Positions 1 to 6,117 of a DNA stretch of 8,164 nt are shown here, in pieces. This DNA comes from an uncultured Akkermansia sp. (lineage in GTDB: Bacteria; Verrucomicrobiota; Verrucomicrobiia; Verrucomicrobiales; Akkermansiaceae): assembly GCA_900766865.1 (NCBI GenBank), contig CAAFXA010000171.1:1-8164 (forward strand), written 5' to 3'. The notes below the pieces were generated by a model that searched no databases, had not been told where the DNA came from, and saw only the letters and a program-made list of their open reading frames with translations. Every line of letters starts with the position of its first letter. Within the stretch, counting starts at the first letter, position 1. The position numbers and the translations under genes are program-made.

Positions 1-627
1 CTCCACCCCGGCCCCGTGGTAGTGGATGCCACCACCGCACTGTATTGCCCACCCCTTCCCGGCATACCTACCTTCTACAGCCCCCGTAAGTTTGGTGGTC
101 TGAGCGATGGCGGGATAGCCTGCGCCCCCTTCCCTCTGCAACAACCGGAGCAACTGGATTCTTCCACTTACCGAGCCACAGGTCTGCTGCTGCGGGCAGA
201 AAGCGGAGCCACCGCTGCGGCAAAACATTTTTGCGAGGCAGAAGAAAGCCTTTGCCACCCGGCACGCCGCATGTCGCCCCTCACCCGCCGCATGATTGCT
301 GGCATTGACTGGGCAGACGCCGCACGCCGCCGACTGAGAAACTATGCCATACTGCACGCAGCACTGGCTCCCATCAACCGCCTGCACCTGCCCGCCACGC
401 CGCAGTACGCCCCCATGTGCTACCCCCTTGTGTGCGGCCTGCCCGGCCTGCGCGATGAACTCATCGATGCCGGCATCGCCCTGCCCTTATACTGGCCCGA
501 GGTCACAGACAGCACCACCCCCGACCAACCAGAAAATCGCCTTGCCCGCAACCTCCTGCCCCTGCCGCTGGATCAACGCTATTCCCCCGCCGACATGCAG
601 CGCCTCCTGCATCTCATTCTGGGCTGA
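1..627 (+). CDS. DegT/DnrJ/EryC1/StrS-type PLP-dependent aminotransferase-like protein, C-terminal part (5' partial)
   Basis: The reading frame is already open at base 1 and ends at TGA 625-627, so about 208 C-terminal residues are visible and the true start lies outside the window; the GTG at 16 is only an internal codon. Seen: 'VVVDATTAL' is followed by 'FYSPRKFGGLSDGG', where the Lys at 88-90 sits where this fold-type I family carries its PLP-binding lysine. A basic helix region 'RRRLRNYAILHAAL' follows, and the end has the family-like pattern 'LPLYWPEV ... NRLARNLLPLPLDQRYSPADMQRLLHLIL'. Known of the family: DegT-like enzymes transaminate keto-sugars for surface glycans, but some members near cell-wall genes have no proven reaction, so the substrate is unknown. 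The gene converges on speA with a 70-nt gap. The family call is firm; the reaction is not. Confidence 0.82.
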   Translation, partial: LHPGPVVVDATTALYCPPLPGIPTFYSPRKFGGLSDGGIACAPFPLQQPEQLDSSTYRATGLLLRAESGATAAAKHFCEAEESLCHPARRMSPLTRRMIAGIDWADAARRRLRNYAILHAALAPINRLHLPATPQYAPMCYPLVCGLPGLRDELIDAGIALPLYWPEVTDSTTPDQPENRLARNLLPLPLDQRYSPADMQRLLHLILG

Positions 628-633
628 ATCAGC

Positions 634-670
634 AAAAGCCTTTCCACCCGAAATTACAGGCAGAAAGGCT
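634..670 (-). terminator. Weak intrinsic terminator candidate for speA
   Basis: An 8-bp perfect inverted repeat, AGCCTTTC (637-644) and GAAAGGCT (663-670), lies in the 70-nt gap between the two convergent genes. Read on the minus strand, the stem is followed by a short T run (from the A's at 634-637), which fits a terminator just past the speA stop. The 18-nt loop and short T run make it weak. On the plus strand no T run follows. Confidence 0.4.
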
Positions 671-697
671 CCAAAACAGCTCGCTGAATATGCAGGC

Positions 698-2638
698 TTA
701 CAGCTCGTAGTAAGTGTAGCCGTTCAGGCCGGTGCGATAAGCTTCCAGCGCGTCACGGCGCTGGCGGGGTGTGATGAGCCCCTCCTCTACAGCGCGTTCG
801 GCCAGGTTGCGGAACTGAGCCACGAGGTCACGGCTGTCGTACTTCACATAAGAGAGCACGTCTGCAACGCTATCGCCCTCCTCCTCCTGGGTGTAGACGG
901 GGCGCCCATTCTCCAGGTGCACACTCACCACATTAGTATCGCCCAGAAGGTTGTGGATGTCACCCAGAGTCTCCTGATAAGCACCGATAAGGAACACGGC
1001 CACATAGTAATTCTCCGAGCCCTCAAACTCATGCAGCGGCAGAGAATGCGCCACATCCTCGCGGTCGATAAAGTTGTCCACCTTGCCATCGCAGTCGCAG
1101 GTAATGTCCACCAGCACAGTCTTCTGCGTGGGGCGCTCGCAGAGGCGCTGTATCGGCATCACGGGGAAGAGCTGGTCGATAGCCCAGGAATCCGGCATAC
1201 TCTGGAAGAGAGAGAAATTGCCGTAGTAGAAGTCCACCATATTGTCAGACAACTCCTTCAGGTCCTCGGGCATCTCGCTCATCTCAGCTATGCGGCGGGA
1301 AATAAGCCCCATGATGTGCCAGTAGATAGCCTCGCCCACACCGCGCTCGCGCAGGTTGGCATTGCCATAGAAGAACTGCATGCGCAGCTGGTCGCGGTAA
1401 TAGTTGGCATCGTTGTAGCACTCCTGAATATTCTTACGGGTGAGCATGCGACGCGTCTCATCCAGAGCCTTCAGAATTTCGCTCGGATTCTCAGGAAGCT
1501 CCGGCGGCAAGGCATCCTGCCCCGGCGCACTCGCCACATCCAGAATATTGAATACCAGCACAGAATGGAACGCTGCAATCGCGCGGCCACTTTCTGTCAC
1601 CAGCGTAGGATGCTGCACGCCACACTTGCTGCACAGCTCGCCCACCACCTCCACAATGTCTCGGGCGTACTCCTCCATGGTATAGTTACAGGAGGAGTGG
1701 AAGTTCGTCTGCGAGCCATCGTAGTCCACAGCCAGGCCACCGCCCATATCCAGCGTGCCCATGGGTGCCCCCTCTCGCACCAGGTCAATATACATGCGGC
1801 AGGCCTCGGTAAGCCCCTCTCGCACCACAGAGATATTGGGAATCTGCGACCCCTGGTGGTAATGTAACACCTTAAGGCAGTGCAACTTGTCCGCCGCTTT
1901 AAGCGTATCCACCACCTCAATGACCTGTGCCGTATTGAGGCCAAACACGGAGCGATCCCCGGCAGACTCGCTCCAATGGCCGGCGCCCTTGGCAGCCAGA
2001 CGCACACGCACCCCCAGATTCGGGTCAATCCCCAGCTTGCGGGCTCGCTCCAGAATGGCGGGCAACTCATTGGGCATCTCCAGAATCAGGCAGATATTGA
2101 TACCCATACGCTGAGCCATGAGGGCGAGGTCAATGAACTCGTCATCCTTGTAGCCATTGCACATCAGGAAGGCCTCCGGGTCGCGCATCTGAGCCATAGC
2201 GGCTATCAGTTCCGGCTTGCTGCCGGCCTCCAACCCGTAATGATAGCGAGCACCATAGGAAACAATCTCCTCCACAATCTCTCGCTGCTGGTTCACCTTT
2301 ACCGGGTACACGCCACGGTACACACCCTTGTAGTCCGCCTCATGAATGGCCTTTATAAAGCTTTTGTTCAGCTCATCAATACGCGCACGCAGCAAATCAC
2401 GGAATCGCAGCAGCACCGGCGCATCCGTGCCTCGCTCTGCCAGACCCTTCATAATGGTGTGCAGGCTCACAGCACGGGTTTCCCCATCCGTATCCACCAG
2501 ATTCACCGTCACCTCACCCGCACGAGAAACACCGAAGTAGCCATTACTCCAGGCGTCTATACAGTACAACTCCGCAGAGTCCGCCGCCGTCCAATTCTTT
2601 ACCTTGCGTTTGATGGTGGTGTGTTTGCGAGATACCAT
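698..2638 (-). CDS. speA: Biosynthetic arginine decarboxylase (SpeA)
   Basis: PLP-dependent enzyme converting arginine to agmatine and CO2, the first step of the agmatine route to putrescine and spermidine; cytoplasmic. Seen: 646 residues, close to the roughly 630-660 usual for bacterial SpeA. The N-terminal part has 'YPVKVNQ' with the PLP lysine K114, 'HYHQGSQ' (260-266), the phosphate-binding 'DMGGGLAVDYDG' (297-308) and 'TESGRA' (348-353). The C-terminal part has 'DITCDCDGKVD' (511-521), whose C514 is the likely catalytic cysteine acting across the dimer, then 'GAYQE' (552-556). All landmarks are in order without a frameshift. The ATG at 2638 is chosen because it lies about 23 nt after the predicted transcription start and the alignment begins as expected; only a weak 'AAGAG' ribosome site is visible. 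Stop is TAA at 698-700. It appears to be transcribed alone from its own promoter. Confidence 0.97.
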   Translation of the reverse strand: MVSRKHTTIKRKVKNWTAADSAELYCIDAWSNGYFGVSRAGEVTVNLVDTDGETRAVSLHTIMKGLAERGTDAPVLLRFRDLLRARIDELNKSFIKAIHEADYKGVYRGVYPVKVNQQREIVEEIVSYGARYHYGLEAGSKPELIAAMAQMRDPEAFLMCNGYKDDEFIDLALMAQRMGINICLILEMPNELPAILERARKLGIDPNLGVRVRLAAKGAGHWSESAGDRSVFGLNTAQVIEVVDTLKAADKLHCLKVLHYHQGSQIPNISVVREGLTEACRMYIDLVREGAPMGTLDMGGGLAVDYDGSQTNFHSSCNYTMEEYARDIVEVVGELCSKCGVQHPTLVTESGRAIAAFHSVLVFNILDVASAPGQDALPPELPENPSEILKALDETRRMLTRKNIQECYNDANYYRDQLRMQFFYGNANLRERGVGEAIYWHIMGLISRRIAEMSEMPEDLKELSDNMVDFYYGNFSLFQSMPDSWAIDQLFPVMPIQRLCERPTQKTVLVDITCDCDGKVDNFIDREDVAHSLPLHEFEGSENYYVAVFLIGAYQETLGDIHNLLGDTNVVSVHLENGRPVYTQEEEGDSVADVLSYVKYDSRDLVAQFRNLAERAVEEGLITPRQRRDALEAYRTGLNGYTYYEL

Positions 2639-2667
2639 AGTGCTGCTCTTGGTTAATGTGTGCGCGC

Positions 2668-2696
2668 GTTATATACCATAAAGCAGCAATTGTCAA
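2668..2696 (-). promoter_or_regulatory. Sigma-70 type promoter of speA
   Basis: On the minus strand TTGACA (2696-2691, 6/6 to consensus) is followed by a 17-nt spacer and TATAAC (2673-2668, 5/6). The predicted start is near 2661, giving a leader of about 23 nt before the speA ATG. No operator-like palindrome overlaps it, so nothing in the sequence suggests strong regulation. Confidence 0.8.
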
Positions 2697-2758
2697 CGCA
2701 AAAATACACCCGCAAATTGAAATATGGCAGACAAAACTGCGTTCGCCCGTATAGAGCC

Positions 2759-3505
2759 TCACACTTTCCGCGTCAGGCAGTACCAGAGAAAAAGAGAATT
2801 GTGCACCAGATAGCGCTTCAGCAGGCGCCGGGGCTCGCAGCAAAGGCGGTAGAGCCACTCCAGCCCGTGGGAACGCACCCAACGCGGTGCCTGGCGCACC
2901 AGCCCGGCATGAAAATTAAACGCCGCCCCCACCGCAAAATACACTGCCGGCGGCAGCTGCGGCAAGTTCGTGTACAACCACCGCTCCTGTTTGGGGCACC
3001 CCAGAGCCACCCACACACAATTGGCCCCACTCCCGGCAATCAGTTGGCATATGCGGGCATCCTCCCCCTCCGGCCAATTCCCCATGGGCGGACAATAATG
3101 TCCTACCACCTCCACCCCGGGAAAGCGTTTTCCCAGCTTATCCCGCAGTAATGCCACAGCTTCTTCCGAACCGCCCAGCAGGAAATGCCGCACCCCTCGG
3201 GCTCGCCCGCAATCCCACACACACTCCATCATATCAGGCCCATACAGACGATGAGCCGCCGCCCCCTTGCGCCGCAACAGCCACACCAGGGGCATACCAT
3301 CCGGGCAGATGTAGTGGAAACTCCTCAAACCCAGCCCATACTCCGGCTCACGCAGCATCCGCGTCAGCACATGTACATCCGAATGCACTACCAGCACTGC
3401 CTCCTGCGTATCTGCCGCTACCCCAGCCAGATACGCGCCGGCCTCCGCCAAAGGCGCCACCGCATAGGGAATACCAAATATTGACTGAGTACCAAGAGCC
3501 TGCAT
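2759..3505 (-). CDS. WecG/TagA/CpsF family glycosyltransferase
   Basis: Known of the family (GT26): transfer of a sugar, often N-acetylmannosamine or its uronic acid, from a UDP donor to an undecaprenyl-linked acceptor at the inner face of the membrane, for wall polymer, enterobacterial common antigen or exopolysaccharide synthesis. Seen: 248 residues, normal length, with the family landmarks in order: 'SDVHVL' (42-47), 'ICPDGMPLV' (66-74) with the likely catalytic Asp69, 'RLYGPDMM' (86-93), 'FLLGG' (108-112), 'VALGCPKQE' (166-174) and 'GAAFNFHAG' (193-201). The C-terminal tail 'APRWVRSHGLEWLYRL' (206-221) is followed by a basic stretch and hydrophobic residues, in keeping with peripheral membrane binding. 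The ATG at 3505 follows a strong GGGAGG. Stop is TGA 2759-2761. It lies 30 nt after the lipoprotein gene and is probably co-transcribed with it. No other glycan gene is adjacent on this strand, so the acceptor is unknown. Confidence 0.93.
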   Translation of the reverse strand: MQALGTQSIFGIPYAVAPLAEAGAYLAGVAADTQEAVLVVHSDVHVLTRMLREPEYGLGLRSFHYICPDGMPLVWLLRRKGAAAHRLYGPDMMECVWDCGRARGVRHFLLGGSEEAVALLRDKLGKRFPGVEVVGHYCPPMGNWPEGEDARICQLIAGSGANCVWVALGCPKQERWLYTNLPQLPPAVYFAVGAAFNFHAGLVRQAPRWVRSHGLEWLYRLCCEPRRLLKRYLVHNSLFLWYCLTRKV

Positions 3506-3510
3506 ACCTT

Positions 3511-3516
3511 CCTCCC
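3511..3516 (-). promoter_or_regulatory. Strong ribosome binding site of the glycosyltransferase gene
   Basis: GGGAGG on the minus strand ends 5 nt before the ATG at 3505. It is the clearest Shine-Dalgarno sequence attached to a gene in this window, and it supports both the chosen start and independent translation initiation within the two-gene operon. Confidence 0.8.
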
Positions 3517-3535
3517 AGGATATCTATCCACACCA

Positions 3536-3970
3536 TCACAGCCCGGCAGGCAAAGCATGCAGAGCCGGCGCCGCCTGAATCGCAGCTGGCGGCGGGTCAA
3601 ACTTCGGCAGCACCGTAGGCGTATATGTGCGTATCGTCTTAATCTTTTCCATCGGTATCGTTACCTCATCCTCCTCAATGTAACGAGCCTTGGGATCATT
3701 CTCTGTCCACAGCAGCGCACGCCACCAGCTCGTCTGTGTATATATCGTAGCAGAGCCCACCTGGTACCCCTCCTTCTCTACCACAATACCCAAATCCTTA
3801 CTCTGCGCCACCTCCGTAGTCAGCGGGGTTACCCCTTCTATCAGCTCGCCATTGATATGTACCGTCGCCCCATCACACGGCGTTGTGCGTATCGTGAAGG
3901 GCTTCGGCCCTACACAGGAGGCCAGCATAAGCCCACCAATAGCCAGAGTAAGATATGATTTCATGCGCAT
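3536..3970 (-). CDS. Small PEGA-domain lipoprotein
   Basis: Counting from the ATG at 3970 the product has 144 residues. A short signal peptide, 'MRMKSYLTLAIGGLMLASC', ends in lipobox LASC with Cys19 as the lipidated residue, so export and membrane anchoring are expected. Residues about 27-71 match the PEGA-type pattern (PF08308): 'TTPCDGATVHINGE', then 'GVTPLTTEV' and 'VVEKEGYQ'. A Trp-rich segment (82-88), an acidic patch (99-103) and a Pro/Ala-rich tail follow. PEGA modules are found in surface and wall-associated proteins; no enzymatic role is known and I infer none. The frame is open further upstream to 4030 and other starts exist (GTG 3976, ATG 3964). I prefer 3970 because the predicted promoter would start the mRNA there. 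Stop TGA 3536-3538 is 30 nt before the glycosyltransferase gene, suggesting one transcript. Confidence 0.82.
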   Translation of the reverse strand: MRMKSYLTLAIGGLMLASCVGPKPFTIRTTPCDGATVHINGELIEGVTPLTTEVAQSKDLGIVVEKEGYQVGSATIYTQTSWWRALLWTENDPKARYIEEDEVTIPMEKIKTIRTYTPTVLPKFDPPPAAIQAAPALHALPAGL

Positions 3971-3976
3971 GCACAC

Positions 3977-4005
3977 ATCATACCCTCTGCCGCCGGACAA
4001 GACAA
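3977..4005 (-). promoter_or_regulatory. Promoter of the lipoprotein-glycosyltransferase operon, probably giving a leaderless mRNA
   Basis: On the minus strand TTGTCT (4005-4000, 4/6) is followed by a 17-nt spacer and TATGAT (3982-3977, 5/6). Six bases later comes the ATG at 3970, exactly where transcription would be expected to start. The only purine-rich ribosome-site-like stretch (AGAGGG) lies inside the spacer and so would not be in the RNA. Confidence 0.55.
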
Positions 4006-4030
4006 GAAAAAACTCTTCTCTGACACACAA

Positions 4031-4310
4031 CGCGGAGCAGTTCCGAAAGGCCCCAATTCCTCCCGATAAATTGAAAGTTGAAGGGAGTTACGATTTTTGA
4101 TTTACGAAGTGAAAGTTTGGCGGGCGAATTCTGAAGAGCGCCCTCATGCACGATTAGATAACCTTAGCCCATCAGAATACTGCCGTCAGAAGGGCTACCC
4201 CTCATCGGCGAATTTTTTGCGTGATTTTTCCGCTTCGATACAGCTCGCATCGCTCCGCTCCGCGCCCTCGCTACGCTCGGGACGCAGCATCTACGCTACA
4301 AAATCGCGCA
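4031..4310. other. Gene-free spacer between divergent transcription units
   Basis: No convincing gene is seen in either strand of this stretch. It contains a 6-bp inverted repeat TAGCCC/GGGCTA (4165-4170 and 4192-4197, 21-nt loop), and from 4212 the larger inverted repeat listed separately. The plus-strand frame from a TTG at 4097 to 4348 translates into low-complexity sequence and runs through the promoter of the next gene, so I do not call it. Confidence 0.6.
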
Positions 4311-4316
4311 AAAAAT
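4212..4316. repeat. Long inverted repeat with GC-rich 71-nt loop
   Basis: Arms 4212-4228 and 4300-4316 are complementary over 17 positions with a single G:T pair (4222/4306). The outer ends are A/T runs and the core is GCG(T/C)GATTTT. The loop (4229-4299) is rich in CGCTCC/CGCTACGCTCGG-like units and holds an inner hairpin, GCGCCC (4262-4267) with GGG-A-CGC (4279-4285). The right arm ends three bases before the -35 box of the next promoter. It could be an extragenic palindromic repeat, a terminator-like barrier between the divergent units, or a protein site. Confidence 0.7.
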
Positions 4317-4319
4317 GGA

Positions 4320-4349
4320 TTGACCGCCCTCACTGTATTATGCTATAAA
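4320..4349 (+). promoter_or_regulatory. Extended -10 sigma-70 promoter of the DUF3089 gene (copy A)
   Basis: TTGACC (4320-4325, 5/6), an 18-nt spacer ending in TGC, and TATAAA (4344-4349, 5/6). The TG two bases before the -10 hexamer makes it an extended -10 promoter. All these elements are unchanged in copy B. The predicted start is near 4356, leaving a leader of about 95 nt before the ATG at 4451. Confidence 0.78.
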
Positions 4350-4373
4350 ACATTTGCGCTCCTCCGGAAAAAA

Positions 4374-4394
4374 AACAAGAAGAAATGGCTTGTT
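4374..4394 (+). promoter_or_regulatory. Conserved leader hairpin, copy A
   Basis: AACAAG (4374-4379) pairs with CTTGTT (4389-4394) around a 9-nt loop that includes an ATG (4385-4387). Both arms are unchanged in copy B, and the one mismatch between the copies in this segment falls in the loop. Alone it is only moderately stable, and there is no T run after it, so it is not a terminator. Confidence 0.5.
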
Positions 4395-4450
4395 CGTGTC
4401 AAAAGGAGGGCGGCAGCTTAGGAAGAGGCACTAGAATACTTAGCACCTAA

Positions 4451-5455
4451 ATGAAAACAATGAAAATAGTGGCAGCGCTGCTTGTCATTGCGGTAATGGG
4501 GGTGGACGCCATGGCGGTTGCAGATAATGAAGCACCGGCGTCTCTGCCGTACGAAATCAACTATGCAGATATCGGCAACTGGGTGAAGATTTCTGATGCC
4601 GGCAAGGAGGTGGATGTGTTTTACCTTTACCCCACCTGCTGGATGCCGACCGAGGTGGATGGAATGGTGAACACGATAAATAACAAATCCATGCGGGAGC
4701 AGGCTCCCGGAGTGTATGCCGAGCAGGCCTCGTGCTTCGAGGGTGTGGCGAATATCTATGCCCCGTACTATCGACAACTGAACGCCATGAAATCGCTCAG
4801 CTGCTCGCTTGAGGAACAGGAAAAGCTGGTGGCCGGTGTGCCGTATCACGATGCACTGGCGGCGTTTGAATACTACCTGACCCATTTCAACAACGGCCGC
4901 CCGTTCATTCTGGCCGGTCATTCCCAAGGTGCCAATGTACTTAAGTTCCTCTTATCAGAGTACATGGCAAGCCACCCGGAAGTGTACAGCCGCATGGTGG
5001 CAGCCTACGCACTGGGGTACTCATACGCCCGGCAATACTTCCAGGCAAATCCCCACCTGAAATTCGCTGAAGGCGAGACCGATACCCGGGTCATCATATC
5101 ATGGAACTGTGAGTTCATGAAGGACGGCAAGTTCAGCGGCTTCAATCTGGTGTGTCACAAGGGTGCATTATCCATCAACCCCGTGTCATGGAGCCGGGAT
5201 AATGAACTGACCGAGGCCAGAGATTCCCGCAATCTGGGAGCTTTGGGTACGCGCGAGCGTTACTCTGCACAAGTTAAGTATGACCCGGCTCGCCAATACG
5301 AAGTGCTGGTGGTCGGCACTACCGACCAGCCCGCATGTGATAAAGGAATCGGAGAGTTTGCCCTTCACAGCTGTGATTTCCGCCTGTATTATTACAATAT
5401 CCGCGAGAATGCAAAGAAACGCGTGCACAGCTATTTCAATCACTTAAAGTCATGA
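4451..5455 (+). CDS. Secreted DUF3089-family alpha/beta-hydrolase
   Basis: Predicted exported serine hydrolase of 334 residues; the substrate is unknown. Seen: an N-terminal hydrophobic signal (about 5-24) with possible signal peptidase I sites after AMA (20-22) or AVA (22-24); 'VDVFYLYPTCW' (54-64); 'ANIYAPYYRQ' (100-109); 'PFILAGHSQGAN' (151-162) with the lipase-type GHSQG elbow and nucleophile S158; and 'LHSCDFRLYYYNI' (305-317), where H306 is a candidate catalytic His. This order is what I know of DUF3089 (PF11288). Six or more cysteines in the mature part (63, 95, 118, 220, 235, 296, 308) fit an oxidising compartment. The start lacks a nearby ribosome site; ATG 4460 is an alternative. 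The ATG directly follows the stop of a 21-codon leader frame (4385-4450). The gene is expressed from the repeated promoter block upstream. Confidence 0.85.
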   Translation: MKTMKIVAALLVIAVMGVDAMAVADNEAPASLPYEINYADIGNWVKISDAGKEVDVFYLYPTCWMPTEVDGMVNTINNKSMREQAPGVYAEQASCFEGVANIYAPYYRQLNAMKSLSCSLEEQEKLVAGVPYHDALAAFEYYLTHFNNGRPFILAGHSQGANVLKFLLSEYMASHPEVYSRMVAAYALGYSYARQYFQANPHLKFAEGETDTRVIISWNCEFMKDGKFSGFNLVCHKGALSINPVSWSRDNELTEARDSRNLGALGTRERYSAQVKYDPARQYEVLVVGTTDQPACDKGIGEFALHSCDFRLYYYNIRENAKKRVHSYFNHLKS

Positions 5456-5488
5456 GGGAGATTCAACGGGATTTAATATCGATAGGCT

Positions 5489-5526
5489 AAAAGAAAACCC
5501 GCCCTGGTTATAAAACCGTGGGCGGG
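5489..5526 (-). terminator. Strong hairpin behind the hydrolase gene with its T run on the minus strand
   Basis: CCCGCCC (5498-5504) pairs with GGGCGGG (5520-5526), and inside it GGTT pairs with AACC around ATAA. The A-rich run 5489-5497 (AAAAGAAAA) lies on the left, so the classical stem plus T run exists only for transcripts read on the minus strand. For the hydrolase mRNA it would be a stable 3' hairpin without a T run, which could still protect the 3' end. Confidence 0.65.
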
Positions 5527-5563
5527 CGCACGTTGTGGAGCTTGGGAACTCCGCACGGAACTT

Positions 5564-5985
5564 GTGTTGCGATTACTTGCGACGGTAGGCGTGAATAGCT
5601 GCCAACAGACGAAGAAAGTTGCTCCTGATATGACGGGCAGTTTTTAACCTACACTCATTTATTCCCGCTCGCCACCGAGCCGCCTGCTGTATATCGCCTG
5701 AATGAAGCAGAAAGTCGAGAGTTGGCTAAACTAGAAACACGGATTCACCCAGACACTCCGTATTTGGATTTACTTCCTGCATCAGCCCAACCTACGTTCA
5801 TAATATACCCGGCTAATGGTGAAGCTAAGCAACTGGACTTTTACCTCTATACTGTGAGTATTCCCCAACTTTCTGCCTAGGTGAATGCTTTGGTGGATAA
5901 AATCAAATCCCGTCCCGGTGCGCAGCTGCAAGGTGAAGAATTGAGTAACTGGAAAGAACGCACAAAATACCATCTGCAAGACTAG
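5564..5985 (+). pseudogene. Decayed small gene, probably a lipoprotein
   Basis: One frame is open from 5629 to 5877 and reads like real protein ('LNEAESRELAKLETRIHPDT', 'LLPASAQPTFIIYPANGEA'). It meets TAG at 5878-5880 and continues in the same frame for 34 codons ('VNALVDKIKSRPGAQLQGEE') to TAG 5983-5985. The amber fits a TGG (Trp) to TAG change. The upstream part is probably in the next frame (5564-5644, including 'LRLLATVGVNSCQQTKK', which resembles a damaged lipoprotein signal); one extra T in the T run 5641-5645 would join the two frames. There is no ATG and no ribosome site. I recognise no family. The downstream portion is well supported as former coding sequence; the lipoprotein reading of the 5' part is an inference. 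Confidence 0.65.
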
Positions 5986-6008
5986 GGGGGCACTTGCAGC
6001 CCGTTTTT
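5974..6008 (+). terminator. Possible intrinsic terminator at the end of the pseudogene
   Basis: CTGCAAG (5974-5980) and CTTGCAG (5993-5999) form a 7-bp stem around a 12-nt loop that contains the TAG stop and a run of six G's. Four bases later follows TTTTT (6004-6008). The gap between stem and T run makes it a moderate candidate. Confidence 0.4.
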
Positions 6009-6061
6009 CACGCCATCGGCAACAAAAAAGCAGGACACTCGCAACAAAATGCCCTCCGCGC

Positions 6062-6090
6062 TTGAACAGAGGGGTGGGAATTGATATAAT
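6062..6090 (+). promoter_or_regulatory. Extended -10 sigma-70 promoter of the lipoprotein gene
   Basis: TTGAAC (6062-6067, 4/6), a 17-nt spacer ending in TGA, and a perfect TATAAT (6085-6090). The TG gives an extended -10. The predicted start is near 6097, about 21 nt before the ATG at 6118. Confidence 0.75.
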
Positions 6091-6117
6091 TCACATAACA
6101 GATACACGCTTAAAGTT

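Larger units (their letters stand above)
4311..4421 (+). repeat. Promoter-leader direct repeat, copy A
   Basis: This 111-bp block aligns without gaps to 6838-6948 at a constant offset of 2,527 bp. I count 14 mismatches (97/111 identical). It carries -35 and extended -10 boxes, an invariant segment around CATTTGCGCT (4351-4360), a small hairpin, and a purine-rich AAAGGAGG (4402-4409) with no start codon at a useful distance. It stands directly upstream of the hydrolase gene. Confidence 0.92.

Noticed and set aside
344..1867. 507-codon plus-strand open frame overlapping the aminotransferase-like gene and antisense to speA
   Set aside because: It starts out of frame inside the first gene, its translation is rich in His, Ala and Leu without any recognisable domain, and it is fully explained as the shadow of the speA codon pattern.
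1880..2656. 258-codon plus-strand open frame antisense to the 5' half of speA
   Set aside because: Same shadow effect; no ribosome site and no domain, while the minus strand encodes an unmistakable SpeA.
4097..4348. Plus-strand open frame starting at TTG
   Set aside because: Its translation is mostly the low-complexity loop of the inverted repeat, and it runs through the -35 and -10 boxes of promoter A.
4402..4409. Perfect Shine-Dalgarno-like AAAGGAGG in leader copy A
   Set aside because: No ATG, GTG or TTG follows within a usable distance, and it is not kept in copy B.
4311..4421. Copy A as a small transposable element (MITE)
   Set aside because: The inverted repeat CCGCCCTC/GAGGGCGG lies inside the region of similarity rather than at its ends, and I see no target-site duplication around either copy.
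5527..5640. Possible tRNA or structured RNA after the hairpin
   Set aside because: I found no T-arm (GGTTCRA-like) sequence or cloverleaf pairing; only a 4-bp GGAG/CTCC stem is visible.
5782..5979. Minus-strand open frame of 65 codons
   Set aside because: It is the shadow of the plus-strand pseudogene; the plus-strand reading is far more protein-like.
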